From contig JABYQS010000277.1 of the NCBI GenBank assembly GCA_022592435.1, positions 1 to 37,304 on the forward strand: a stretch of DNA of 37,304 nucleotides, given 5' to 3'. Below are positions 19,976-31,636 of this stretch, piece after piece. This stretch comes from Cerioporus squamosus (taxonomy: Eukaryota; Basidiomycota; Agaricomycetes; Polyporales; Polyporaceae). Position 1 is the first letter of the stretch. Each line of letters begins with the position of its first letter. Under the pieces are notes generated by a model. The model searched no databases and had not been told where the DNA came from. It saw nothing but the letters and a program-made list of their open reading frames with translations. The position numbers and the translations under genes are program-made.

Positions 19976-20553
19976 GGCTTGAGCGCTGGGCGCACGGATG
20001 TTGTATTTGATCAATGTACTACTACCCTACCACTGATATAATTGTATGATATGTCGCTGGATCTTGCACTTGTTGTATTCGAGCTGAGTGGCACAAACCC
20101 AAAGCTTTCCTGTGCGCCGAATATGGGTAATTTTGTGAATGCTTGTCTGCATGCAAGGCAAGAGGCCTGGCCGGTGGCGGCATGGTCGCTTTGACCTTGT
20201 ATGCGGCGCCAGGGTAGGTCATCGCAAGGTGCCACCGCTGTGCCACCCGTAACTACGATTGCGACGCCAATTGTTCCAGCGACGACTACTTAAGGAGGAT
20301 GTTGTGTGCACCGTCAGACAGCATGGACTCGACTTCCCTTCGCTCTCGTCGCGATTGACAAGCCTCTGGAGGCTTCGAGCAAGTAAGTGGTGACGACTGC
20401 TTTTTGACCCATTAGAGAGCACATCTACTACTCTTGCTCATGCATTAACGGAGATTACCCTATGATAGACTGTACGTGCTGCCAAATTCCAATATCATGG
20501 CCAGTGTCCGGAAGGCTCTGCTGCTCGACAGTATGGTATCGAATGGTGAGACT
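19976..20553. other. Convergent 3' intergenic region
   Basis: 578 bp between the tails of the LEA-like (+) and MFS (-) genes. Nothing recognisable apart from presumed 3' UTRs. Confidence 0.6.
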
Positions 20554-22869
20554 CTACTTGTTCTTCGCATGCTTGCTCATGCCCCGGATCTTCTTCCCGT
20601 ACTTGTACAATCCCAGGATCCTGTGCGATGGACGTGAGCGCCATCAGCCATCAGTCGAAGTGCGACATGAAAGTGCGAACTTACGCAGGCACACCGATGA
20701 CGAACGCAATCGCGGCGAGGACCGTGTTCCCCACACCGTACCCGAGCGTGTTGTACATCGCAGGCGCGAAGAGCGGGAACCCGAAGCCGGCGATAGAGCG
20801 GAGGAAGGACACGGCGGCGAGAGCTGGTGCACAGCGGTGAGTGACCGAATATACGAGGGAAGCGTGGATGAGGACTGACCTGAGGCTGCATATATCGTAA
20901 AGGCGTCGACTACGTACATCATCATGGCTTGGAAGGTGAGTACCATACCGCCGCCGATAAGCGCGAAGCCCTGGAGCGCAACGAAGACAGGTGTCAGAGA
21001 TGTGCAGACTGACGTGCAACGTAACGTGATACTCACGATGTCGGGGACGATCCAGTGCGTGTGCTCTTGTGCGCCCCACCCGGCTACGAGAAGGCCGATA
21101 GGGAACATGATGGTTCCCGGGAAGGTGGTCGCTGCAGTTGTCCTCTGATGAGTTTGTCCAAACGCAGCTGCTGAGGACGGACAATTTACTTACGCAGTCG
21201 GAATTCCGGCTCGCCAACGCCTCCGTTGCGCTCCTTGAGCTTCTTGTATACTATGTCTAACAGGCGCGAGTTGATCTGAGAGCAGACCCAAAGCCCTGCG
21301 ATAGGGTAAGTATGCGGTATGCGAGGTAGGACGGACGTGCTCGAGCATGACTGACCGAGGCCCAGAGAGATATAGTGCAACCCCACGAAGCCCGGTGTCT
21401 CGTGGTAGACGTTGGTGTAGATCTCTGGTATGGTCGCAAGCACCACTGCGAACGTGTCAGTGGAGGAGTAGAGCATCTGCACTGATGCACAACTCACAAT
21501 AGATGATCCCATAGACGAAGGCCATGTACAGCCCGAGGGCCTGGATGATGGGCTCCTGTGCGGCGAGGACGAACGGCCGGCAAATGGATACGAAGAAGAA
21601 GTGACGATAACTGCGCTCACGGTCAGCGACAACGCCGTAGGGGGGACGGGGACAAGCCCACTTACTTGCGCTTCGCTGACTTCTGGAAGATGGTCCGCAC
21701 TTCCTTGACGGGGCCGCTACTCTCCGCGTCTAGCTTCGCCCTTATGTGCTTTGCTTTACGGTCGAGCAGCACCGGAGCGTATGCTGCCCAGGGCTCGTCA
21801 GCTGACATATAAGTGTGCCCTGGGTGATGACGCTTACATTCTCGCAAGGTGAAGAAGCCGATGATCTGAACGACACCCGCGACGATCGAGGTCGACCAAA
21901 AGACCCACCGCCAAGTCGATCGCTCCGCTATCCAACCTCCGGCTATGGGCCCGACGGCAGGACCGAGGAGTGGGGCGAGGGAGTAAATCGCTAAAGACTT
22001 GCCACGGTCTTCTGGAGCGAACATATCACCGAGAACGGCACCTCCAGCCTGGAATGCATGTCAGAAGGCAAGTGATCCTTGGTTGACTCGCGAATACTCA
22101 CCGCTAGTGGTGCGCTGCCTCCGAGGCCGGCGAGGAAACGGAACGCAATCAGCTGTCCCTCGCTCTGTGCAAAGCCACAACCGAGATTCCAGACTACAGC
22201 AAATCAGCAGGTAGGCAACATAATCAGGGCTGTTGAAACGTACCGGTAAAGAAGAGGTTACATCCTCTCAGAATAGGTACGCGTCCGAATACCTCACAGA
22301 GCGGACCAAGGATAAGGGGGCCGAACGCTGTCATGCAACAATCAGCGGATAATCTTGTCCTCAAGAGACGAGTTCCTCACCATATGCCAGAACGAAGACG
22401 GAGATGGTAAGGTTGACTTCGAACTGGTCTGTGATATTGAACCCGCTCGCAATCTGACCCGCAGCTGGGGCGACCATGGACGACGATACCGGCGAGATGA
22501 AGGTAAAAGCCGACACTGTCAGAGCAGCTGCCCACTTCCTCTTGTTTGTCCAGCTGTATGCAGGTTCAGCGACGATGCAAAGGTGCCATCAGCTCAGTCT
22601 GAGACTTACTTGCGAGGATTCTCAGGGTCGTCGGGACCGTCCCATCCAACGACAATAACGTTCTCGTCCTGATCCTTCGGCGCAACTTTCTCGGGTACGC
22701 TCCCACCTGTTCTGTCAATCTTCTCTACGTTTATGGTACCCGGCGTGCTTGAACGAGAATCCGACTGGACATTGCCGGGCGCCTCTCCGGTGCTTGGTAG
22801 AGGAACTTCTGTCCCGACGGAGGCCTGTTCAACAGCGGGTTTCTCGTTGAGCGCATCAGGAGAAGCCAT
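20554..22869 (-). CDS. MFS transporter, drug:H+ antiporter-1 type, 13 exons
   Basis: A 544-residue polytopic membrane transporter. Exons on the minus strand: 22869-22610, 22553-22381, 22327-22244, 22193-22102, 22048-21838, 21783-21666, 21610-21498, 21445-21356, 21295-21194, 21131-21037, 20970-20880, 20823-20685 and 20620-20554; twelve GT-AG introns of 50-66 nt. A Ser/Thr/Pro-rich cytosolic N-terminus leads to the fungal DHA1 signature VGWDGPDDPENPRNW just before TM1. MFS motif A appears as GPLCEVFGRVPILR, and antiporter motif C as LLGPAVGPIAGGW followed by STWRWVFW. The C-terminal tail is basic (KYGKKIRGMSKHAKNK). The family exports drugs, polyamines or metabolites, and the substrate cannot be assigned. 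It is divergent from the beta-flanking gene across 256 bp. Confidence 0.93.
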
Positions 22870-22910
22870 TATGAGTGATGAGAACGTACCTCGATTTTGT
22901 CCTGGGTCCT

Positions 22911-22918
22911 ATTATATA
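22911..22918 (-). promoter_or_regulatory. TATA-like box of the MFS gene
   Basis: Reads TATATAAT on the minus strand, about 42 bp before the MFS start codon, within the 256-bp shared promoter with the beta-flanking gene. Confidence 0.5.
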
Positions 22919-23125
22919 GGAAGGGCTGGGGAACTCGAGGGAACTCGACTGTCGGTTTGTTGCGTAAGGTGGTAAGAGTAAGAGGGAGCGACTCGGCATG
23001 CCTCCCGGGAACGACGTCACCTGCCAATCCGGGACAAGACAGATAGGCGCCCATAGATGGTAACTGCTTGCTACTGTATTCAGGTGGCGGAGCATCTCTT
23101 CCCATCGACATCATCGACCACGACC

Positions 23126-24099
23126 ATGGTGCGTTTGCTGCTGCTCGCGACATATCATGTTGAGGGACCATGCTACAACAATGGATGCTACAGGACAGCT
23201 TCATGAACATCGCGAAGCAGGGATACGAGGCTTACTCGCACTCTCAATGTGAGTGTGGCGGCTAAGACGACCGTGTTGGTTCACATAGATGAAAAGCTGA
23301 TCTTCACTTCAGCCGACGTCTCGAAGACCGGTGGACAGGAATACAACTCTCCTCACTACTCCGACGGTGGTCGGAGCGGGGGCGGGCGCCCTGACTGTAA
23401 GTGTCAATAGACTGAGAAGTCTTCTTCGCTCACGTTAGGTTCACACGAACAGTTGACGAGGATGAAGTCGTGAACACTGCGAGCCGTGAGGGAAGCGGTG
23501 ACCATTCGCTCTTCTCCAGCGCCCTTGGCTTCCTCAAGCAGAACAAGGTGTGCTTTTTGTCTCGTTCAATGTTGAACGCACTGTAACTTTGCTTCCTGTC
23601 AGGACGAACATGAGCAACCTATCGACGAGGAGGGGGTCCAACACGCCCACCGTAAGGCGTATGAAGAGGACTCCGCCGGTTCTCTGCCCGCCAGCTCACT
23701 TGGAAGTGCCGCAGCTATGCAGGTAGCGTATCTGGACAGCATCTACAAACGTGTCTGCTATTGTTGATCAATCATCGCAGGTCCTGAAGCAGTTCACTTC
23801 CGGTGGTAGCAGCGGCGGTGGTGGCTCGCAGACACAGCTAATCAGTCTTGCAATGGCTGAAGCATCCAAGCTCTTCGACAAGTCTGGCGGTGCTGCATCC
23901 GGCAACAAGCAAGATGCTGTCAACGGAGCAGCCATGACCGTGATGAAGCTTCTCGTTCAATCCAAGTTCAGTGGCGGAACGGTTGGAGGTGGAAACAGTG
24001 GCGGCTTGGGCCAATTGATGGGTCTGGTGAGTTCACGACCTATGTCATGGTGCGCTGCTCCCGATCAATGATCTGTCACAGGCTTCCAAGTTCATGTGA
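23126..24099 (+). CDS. Beta-flanking protein of the MAT-A locus
   Basis: 206 residues in seven exons: 23126-23128, 23194-23248, 23313-23396, 23453-23547, 23603-23722, 23781-24026 and 24082-24099. The first coding exon is only the ATG, giving M-DSFMNIAKQGYEAY after splicing; a later ATG (23206) would also read in frame. Family features seen: GRPDFDEDEVVNTASR, EHEQPIDEEGVQHAHRKAYE, GSLPASSLGSAAAMQVLKQF, QLISLAMAEASKLFDKSGG, QDAVNGAAMTVMKLLVQSKF with Gly/Ser linkers, and the C-terminal ASKFM. The biochemical role is unknown. The gene marks one side of the homeodomain mating-type locus in Agaricomycetes, and here it sits directly beside HD1 as expected. Confidence 0.93.
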
Positions 24100-24610
24100 G
24101 CGAGATCTAGGCGATTCGCGGAGAGTAGAAGGGATCCTGGTGTACGAGTTTTGAGTCTATGCTTCTGTACTGTGTATTTCGACGTCATCCCCAGATCTCT
24201 TACATATGCAAGTCGAGACCTGTCGAGACTTATCGGGTTGTCAAGATTCAGAGAACAGTATACGTAGAGCACGCCACCTGAGTCGGGCACGACATAGCCA
24301 TGGCCATGGTGCGATTTCGGAGCTGGGCGTGCGTTGTTCTCTCAGGATACTAAGATGGAGCATCGATACGGTATCAAGCATAACAATGAGTAAGTATAAC
24401 ACAACTTGGCGGCAGCAGTAGCAATTATTCACGACTAACGATACAGCAACAACATAGCAACGCAGAATGTGCAGACATACATGGCGGTGGGGTATATGGA
24501 AGAAAGCAGCATAACATGTAACTAACGACGAGAGCAAAGATGAGCGATGTGAATGTATGAGCAATACGAGAAGACCGGGCGTCATGATGTGAATTGGCGA
24601 AACCCACGGA
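24100..24610. other. Convergent 3' intergenic region, beta-flanking (+) and HD1 (-)
   Basis: 511 bp without a supportable gene. Minus-strand frames at 24241-24607 are short and match nothing recognised. Confidence 0.6.
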
Positions 24611-26260
24611 TCAAGCTATCAAGCCGTCGATGCACCGACCGGAGACTAACCCCATGTCGCCACCCTGCAATAGCGAGTCCTCCGGCTGGTCATAATTGAC
24701 CGCAGGCATGGTCAGAGCAGATGGAGTCAGGTCAATGAATGACGACTCGTCGAAATCGAGAAGTGAAGCGGACAGAGGCGGACACATGAAAGGGGGCGGA
24801 GGCGGGGATTTCAAGAAGTCCAACAATGGATGTACGTCCAACCCCACTCCAGACGTATGATCATCATGATCGACAACTGATGCGGGTATGGTGGCATGAC
24901 GGGAGGCAGTCCAGCGATGCGCGGTGATTGACGAATACGTGTCTTCTCCAGTCAAAGTAGGGAAGTCCACTGCTGCCAAGCATGGAAGCGATGCCGACCG
25001 AAGGGTGGGACATTGCAACGGTGTCGGAGGTAACGAATCGGCGCATACAGACGGAGACGAGCAGGACGATGTAGAAGATGGGGTTGTCGATATGCAGGTT
25101 GGACTGGACAGGTCTTCGGTGGTTTCTGGCGACAACGATTCACCCACAATATATGGAGGTGTCGGTGCCGTGGGCCGGACACCGTGTTCCAGTAAAGACT
25201 TCAATAGGTCGTCAAGAAGGTCGAGGTCAGATGGGTTGGACGCAGGGGGGACGGATGTAGACGATCCAATCGGCGCGACAACATCGTCGAACGCAGCTGG
25301 AAGCGAGTTAGCATACTGTGGATAGCTGTGGATAGCGAGCTCTGCAACGACACTAACCATCGTCCACTGGATAGGAGCACATGTCGTACACTTGGACTTG
25401 AGGGGGGAGGAGGAATAGCGGTGCGGCCGAATCAGCTCCAATTGAGGGCTGTGCACGCGTGGTGCATGCCTGTGTGACGACGGCGGAGAAGGTATCGGAT
25501 ACAGCATGCACCCTGGGCCCCATATACATGCGCTTCGATTGACGGCTCAGGCAGGAAAGATCCGTGTCCGACGCACGACGCTTCCGGGGGTTGTTGGTAC
25601 CATCCGACGGGGAATCGGTGGACAATGATGACGGCGCGGGGGAATGGCGCGACCTTGAGAGGGAGGAGGGACAATATTCGAAGGAAGCAAGAACGTTGTC
25701 GTGCGAGCGGGAAATCGGGTGCTGAGGTAGGGAAAGGGGGGAAGTACATTGGTCGTTCAGTTTCTTAGATCGACAACTGGAGAAACCCTTTGAGCCCCGC
25801 GAACACACAAGACAAAGATGACAAGGACGTACCGTCTGCGTTTTGATCTGTCATTACTGTGTGCGTAGGGGGCGGGAGACTCAGACGAATCCCTGCGACG
25901 CTTGCGAGAGCTCATGACTTCAGACTCGATGTGTCGGACCGGAAGGGATGGAGTGGACTCGTCCGAGACAGACACTTGGGCCATTAACGTGTCGACTTGT
26001 GCCATGAGATCTAATGTGATCTCGTCCCGACTGGCGAATAGTTCGGCGGATGCGTCTGCAAGAGTAGCGACGCGAAGTGCTGTCGTATGAGCGAGAGCTG
26101 ATGTTTCCTCGTCCAGAGAGCCAGAGTCGAGTGCGGCCTCGACGTCGACGAGCAACTTTTGCCAGCGTTCTTCGAAGATGCAGAGCGTGTCTCCACCTTC
26201 TCCTAACGCTTTGAGGAAATCGTCCTCTATCGACAACAATTGCTGCTGAAGTGAGGACAT
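24611..26260 (-). CDS. HD1 mating-type protein lacking a recognisable homeodomain
   Basis: 510 residues in three exons: 26260-25833, 25776-25358 and 25296-24611. HD1 proteins pair with HD2 from the other mating type to switch on dikaryon development. Identification rests on the divergent position next to HD2 inside the beta-flanking/MIP frame, and on the helical N-terminus (MSSLQQQLLSIEDDFLKALG, FEERWQKLLVDVEAAL) of the kind used for allele-specific recognition. Basic NLS-type clusters follow (KRRR at 120-123 and 140-143, RKRR at 207-210), and a Ser/Pro-rich acidic C-terminus resembles an activation region. The TALE-like homeodomain expected at roughly 110-180 is absent: exon 1 runs from SVSDESTPSLP straight into VRHIESEVMSSRKRRR, and no W-F-x-x-x-R-R-R occurs in any minus-strand frame of the locus. 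Either a real internal deletion or an assembly artefact of two alleles. Confidence 0.82.
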
Positions 26261-26502
26261 AGCGAGAATGTGGTGGGTGCGACAAGGGGTGTTTCTATGA
26301 CAGTTCGAGGTATCAGCGCTGATAAGAGCCACCTGGACAATTGCGACAAAGCTTGGTAAACAAACCCAAGGACTTTCCACTGACTTTCCCAGAGCCCTCT
26401 CCGAGGTTCAATTGTGCTCAAGCGCCCACCTTGATGTATAGGTGAAGCGCCTGACCCCTCACTACCACCACTTTCCCCCCACCCCTCCCCCCCTTTTCAG
26501 CG
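26261..26502. promoter_or_regulatory. Shared divergent promoter of HD1 and HD2
   Basis: 242 bp between the two start codons. A pyrimidine-rich run ending TTTTCAG (26471-26500), two bases before the HD2 ATG, could be the 3' end of a 5' UTR intron. I do not see a convincing heterodimer target motif. Confidence 0.55.
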
Positions 26503-28277
26503 ATGCTAGCTGCTCTTCAACGGACGAAGGCTCTTGTGCACGCCTCTGCGCGAAAGTATGCCCCTCATACCACCCAGTCAACCCCGGCTCGCCCTCTGGT
26601 GCTAGAGGCCCTCGTGCTACCACAACCCGAGTCTCCCACATCACGACTTCTCGCTCAGGGCATTGAAGAGGCTTCAGCGCAGAGGATTTCCTCCGTGTTT
26701 GTTCGCTTTGGAGAGCAACTCAAAGCTCACCTCGAAGCCGACTATCAACGTCGCTGTCAGGGTCTTCAAGCTCACTCCTCGTACTACCAAGATCCGAAGT
26801 CTTTGTCCTTGGTGTCCCTTACCTACCTGACATGGTATACGAAAGCCACCCAGCAGTGGGCTTCATATCTTCTTGACGACTTCACTCCACGTCTACTCCG
26901 CGCACGCCTGCGCTCCAGAGCTGATAGGATCCCGTCACCTCGTCGGCCTTTCAACCAGGTGGGTTCCAAATATGTCGGACCTTGTGTGTATCTATCATTC
27001 ATTCAACGGCTCGATACAGCGCGCGATCCCCTACTTGGAGCAGTTCTTTGACCGTAATGCCTTTCCGTCCCGATTGGATAAGATCGATATGGCGGACAAG
27101 TTCAATATGGAGTTCAAGCAGATTCATGTCTGGGTAAGACAGATCCTACTCAATATTCCTGCCCCTTCTTGGAGGCTAACCGATCATACAGTTCCAGAAT
27201 CGCAGGAGTCGCATGAGGAAAGAAGGAAAGGAAATAGCAAAACCTGAGCGCACTGCTCTAGTCGATGAGCTGGAGAACGCTGTCGTCGGCCAACTCCTGC
27301 CACCAGATCTCTACGACGAGACAGACGACGATAACTCTTCATCACACGTGAGTAGCCACTTCCATCAAAACGGCTACCCTGACTATCGTCTGATGTGGGC
27401 ATGAATGCAGTGTGACGACCACCACGACGGCCTCTATGTTCCTGCTCCCGACCATGCCTTCCCGTCCTGTTATCCCCCATCCTGTTCCTATGAGCCGTTT
27501 CCATCTACTTCGGAAGAACGGAAGCTCGAACTGCCGTGGCCGAGACTACAACAACCGCCTCCGTCCTCCAAGCCTGTCGTCGAAATTGACGAGGTTATCG
27601 CCGCCTTCTCCAAGCTGGCAATCGCTGATAGTCAGTCAGAACGAGCCGCCATGGTTCCTGTGGCGTCGCGCCGGGCGTCGTCCGTTTGGTCCTGGTCGGT
27701 GACACGATGCCCTCCTGCTCCTCATCCTGCCCTTGTTCGCAGGGTGCGGCGGCCGCCTTGCTCAGTTACTCAACGCTGCACCCCACGCCCTGTTTCGCAA
27801 CGCCGAGAGCCAACGACGAAAGCGGGCTTCCACCGACAACAACGTCCATCTATGGCCGGTAATCACACTAGTCTTCCATCCGCAGCTATCGGCCCATATC
27901 CTATATCATCGTCGGATCTTCCATCGCGACGAACGAAACGTTCGCTACCGAGACGCACACCGCACCACCCGAGTTTCAACCACCTGGAGAGGGTTGATAC
28001 CGTGACTAGCAGTACTTCGCGAGCGTCGAGTTTGACGTCGGAAGCCCCCTCTTCTGGCAGTGACAACGGCACTCCCCTCTCGACTCCGCCCTCCCTCCCT
28101 GCAACTCTCCCTCTCCTTGATCTGGCACCCCTGTCAATCGGTCAAGGCATGGCGCAGTCTGGGTTGATATATGACTATTTTTCGACATTGTTCGTTTCGC
28201 CATCACTAAATACTTTGCAGAAAAGTCATGATCCTAGTATACTTCCCCTTCCGATGTTTACTGAAGTCTCGTTGTAG
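26503..28277 (+). CDS. HD2 homeodomain mating-type transcription factor
   Basis: 530 residues in four exons: 26503-26958, 27020-27133, 27192-27347 and 27411-28277. The N-terminal ~145 residues form the recognition region (FVRFGEQLKAHLEADYQRR; LTYLTWYTKATQQWASYLL). A canonical homeodomain follows at about 146-205: RPFNQ, YLEQFFDRNAFPSRLDKIDM, and recognition helix MEFKQIHVW/FQNRRSRMRKEGKE with the W190-F-x-N-x-R core; two introns cut it, the second between W and F. The ~290-residue C-terminus is Ser/Pro/Arg-rich and variable, as usual for HD2. It is transcribed divergently from HD1. In mushrooms the HD2 homeodomain supplies the essential DNA contact of the HD1-HD2 heterodimer, so this allele looks functional. 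Confidence 0.95.
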
Positions 28278-29151
28278 AGTATCTGTCCCATCTTTCTGTC
28301 GTCATGCTTTCATCTTGCTCTGCTGTCTATCTTTATTCGTTTTCGTTGTTCTATGTATGAGTATGTGAACACACTTGGCCCCTCGGCCTCAGGCCTCCGT
28401 ACTGAAGATTGAAGAAGCATATGCTGTCCCCGACTATACACCTCGCACTCATGCCATCGAATCCTTGCCACTTCGTCGTATTAGCAGTAGGCAGGCAGTA
28501 GGCGGCCTCAATGCATTGACTTGTCCAGGCAGTTTTGGTTCTTCTCTCCATCCTACGCTATCATGCAGGCGCTGAGTCTTTGAGCCCCATGCCAACATCA
28601 GCCATAGTAAGCGTAAGCCTTGTGACTGAGCTTGGTGTCACTCACTGCTTATAAGTAAAGTGCTCACAAAAGCCTCAACAGTCACTTTCAGTGCGCACAC
28701 TACCATCCAATGTATCCACATGCTCGCAGTCACCGGCAGAGTCGTAGCCTCTTGGCCCTCCTCGCTTTGCATCCGTCGATATCATACGTCTTTGTTTGTC
28801 GATGTCATGTCACCGAATCGTCTTGCTTTGTCTTCGAGTTTCATGCAGCTGTTGATTCGGCCGATAACTAGACCCCCTCGCAAGGAAGGACTTACATGGA
28901 TTGAGCGAATTACGAACACGGTTCTCCGCTACATCGCGAACTCAGGCCTCAGGCTTTGGGCTCGCGCTCGAGAGCGTAAAACTCGTGTAACGTCAATCTG
29001 TAAGTATCCGTTCTGTGCGGAGGGGCTTACTCACTCATCCTTATTACTATCATGCGCTATGTTGTTCAACATTCGCTATCGTTGCCTGCAAGAAGATTAC
29101 AGAGTATGCGCACGGTGCTCTACGTGAATCAACGATTATGAACTCCATACA
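28278..29151. other. Convergent 3' intergenic region, HD2 (+) and MIP (-)
   Basis: 874 bp. A 155-codon plus-strand frame at 28660-29127 has no recognisable family, no intron-like context and ordinary composition, so I do not call it. No tRNA or repeat seen. Confidence 0.55.
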
Positions 29152-31636
29152 TCAATGTCTCTCTGGCATGGTGACCTCATCTGCGATCTTCCACCTCCCG
29201 ACCTCGGCCATAGCTTCAGCATCACCTTTACGGAGGGTAGCCGAATCTAAGAGCGATGCAACCATCTCCCAAGGATCCTTCCCTCCTCCAAAACGAAGTA
29301 CATCGTGTTTGTACTTCTCACCTACACGCCGGTCAAGTGGATTCTGAGCGAACAGCTGCCGCCATACCCGGGACGCTATAGCACGATCAAAGAGATACGA
29401 GTAGTAAGTCGCGCCATATCCGAACAGATGTCCGAACTGTGTCTGCCATGTCGTGCCGGGGACGTACGGTATGAGTCCACGTGTTTGGTACAGATCCTCC
29501 AAGGTTGACGTAGAGTCGAACGTAGGTGTGCCGGCGGCAGGTGAGTGATACGCTTGGTCCAGCATGGCAAGGAGAATTTGCGTATGCGTATCGATCGAGC
29601 GGCAGGGGTCCTCATGATGGTTGACAGCCTGCCGAATGGCCAAGGAGCCATCTGGGTCGAAGAGAGAGAGAACCATGGGTGAGTTGAGAAAGTGTTCCAT
29701 CAATATCGACGGGAGCTCGACGAAGTCCGTCGCGCAACGTGTACCGGAGACATTCTGATACTCTGTCCTGCCAATCATTGCTGTACGGATTTTAGAAAGC
29801 ACACATCGTCATTAGGGCGTCTGACTCACAATGCATAGCATGGCCCATCTCGTGGAAAAGCGTCAGGACTTCGTGCCATTCTAGGACTGTTGCCCCTCGG
29901 CCGGTCGTCGGACGCGCGAACTCGCACAAGAGAACGATGACGGGTAATTGGAAAGTCACGTCCTGGCCAGGGATGCGGAAGTGTTTGCTCGCCTCGAAGT
30001 CTTGCGAGGCTCGAACGATCGCGCGGTCCCGTTCATCGGCGTACTTGAAATCACCTGGCTCGTCATCGTCATCGGTGCGTCTTGAACACCGTACGGTGTA
30101 GTGCGCCGCGCCACCTGGCTTTCCGCCTCGCGCGAAGAGATCCGCATAGATCCAACCGAGTACACCCCGGTCCTCGTCAACGACCTCGAGTTTACGGACA
30201 TCCGTGTGCCAAGTTTCACCTGAAGAGGTTTCCGCTAGCCGTAACGAGACTCCATACAGTGCTTGAAAGAGTCGAGAGAGCGCCATGAATACCGTGCCAA
30301 GAGTGAGAGGTGGGAGCGATATTGGAGGCGCGGGAGGTTCTGGGGGGCAATAGTAGTCTCGGTCCCATGCCTGGATGGTAGGGAATGGCGGCGAATGCAG
30401 ATGCGCCTGCTTGCGCATACTGAGCGTCCGCAAGGCACGTCTCGCGTACGGTCGGGTGTGATCGGCCAATGTGTTCAGAAAATGCTGCACATTCTCTACA
30501 ACAAGGTAAGCGGCGAAAGACATTGATGGGGCAGGACCTACCAGGAGACTTCGCCATTTTGTCTGTCAGCGTCATATGGGCATAGCTCTCTTTCCCCACT
30601 AGTCGCGCCAATTCAGCGCGTGAGCGCAGGAGACGCTCGAGCAGCTCGATCTGTTCAGGCGTGCTAGAGTTCGCCGCCATGTACACCTTCCTTCGGGCTT
30701 CCTCGACAGGTGCGGAACGCATGATCATCTGGGCCTGCAGGGAGCCAGGGTATACCAGAAGATCTCGTTTCGTCACCTGCGCCTGGAGACGTAGACGTGC
30801 CCCCATGCCCAAGTCCTCGAGACCCTTCAGTTCGGAGTACTGTATCCGCGCCGGTGGACGCGCCGCGGCGGTCTCGTTGAGGAATTGCCGGCCAAGTACG
30901 AGGATGTCAGTGGACAGCGACACGAAGCGCTCGCGTTGGGCCGGTGGGAGGTCGATCCCTGACTTCTCGAAGTCGCGCCAGAAGATGAGGGCGGTTTGAT
31001 GCGCCTCCTGGCTCAGAGACTTCACGACCTCTTCGTCCGAGAGAACATCCCGCAACACCTGCACACGATATTCGTTTCAGCTTCACATGTCACAAATGAA
31101 AAGATACAGTATTTGCGTACTTCATACAGGCCAACATTAGTATTGAGGACATTCATGAACTCGCATAACTTCTCGTAGACCTCTTCGGCACTCCGTACCC
31201 AGGCAGGGTCAGGGTGCGCATTCCGCAGAAGCTCCGCCAGGTCTATAACACCGCACAACATGTCACTCAGCCTATCCAAGTTCTTCACGACCCTGAACAG
31301 CTCATCCCGCGACTCCCGTGCCCTCAAGATCCGCTCCGTAAGCAGTTCCGCGCGACGAAGGGTTGAGTCGGCGAGCGCTATGAACGCAGCGGGCGTTGTC
31401 AGGGTGCTATGGCCGAAGCTCCCGGTGGGTGAGGTCGGCTTCTGAAGCGTCTGCGGCTGGTCAAAAAACGCTATGAGGTCCGTGTCGTCCACCGAAGCAG
31501 GCCGGATGGCGGATGTGGTTGCTGCTCGGGATGCGAACGCGCTGGGTGGGTGCCGCTTCGCTGTGAGGCACCCGCGGAAGCGAAAGGACGGCTTGGGAGG
31601 CGTAGGGAGCACATGTTTGGCCGCTCGTGCGAGCAT
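29152..31636 (-). CDS. MIP1: Mitochondrial intermediate peptidase (M3 zinc metallopeptidase)
   Basis: 775 residues in four exons: 31636-31121, 31058-30542, 30495-29830 and 29780-29152. It removes an octapeptide from imported precursors after the processing peptidase has acted, in the mitochondrial matrix. The start was chosen at [20 protein letters not shown], which gives a basic presequence-like N-terminus. Zinc site HEMGHAMH (H559, E560, H563) with third ligand E588 in DFVELPS; the segment [17 protein letters not shown] is spliced across the last intron. Other family blocks: [34 protein letters not shown] and [16 protein letters not shown]. The length matches the family. MIP is the hallmark neighbour of the HD mating-type genes in Agaricomycetes, and here it is tail-to-tail with HD2. 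Confidence 0.97.

Noticed and set aside
28660..29127. 155-codon plus-strand ORF between HD2 and MIP
   Set aside because: No similarity or motif recognised. A simple open frame in a convergent intergenic region; could be chance.
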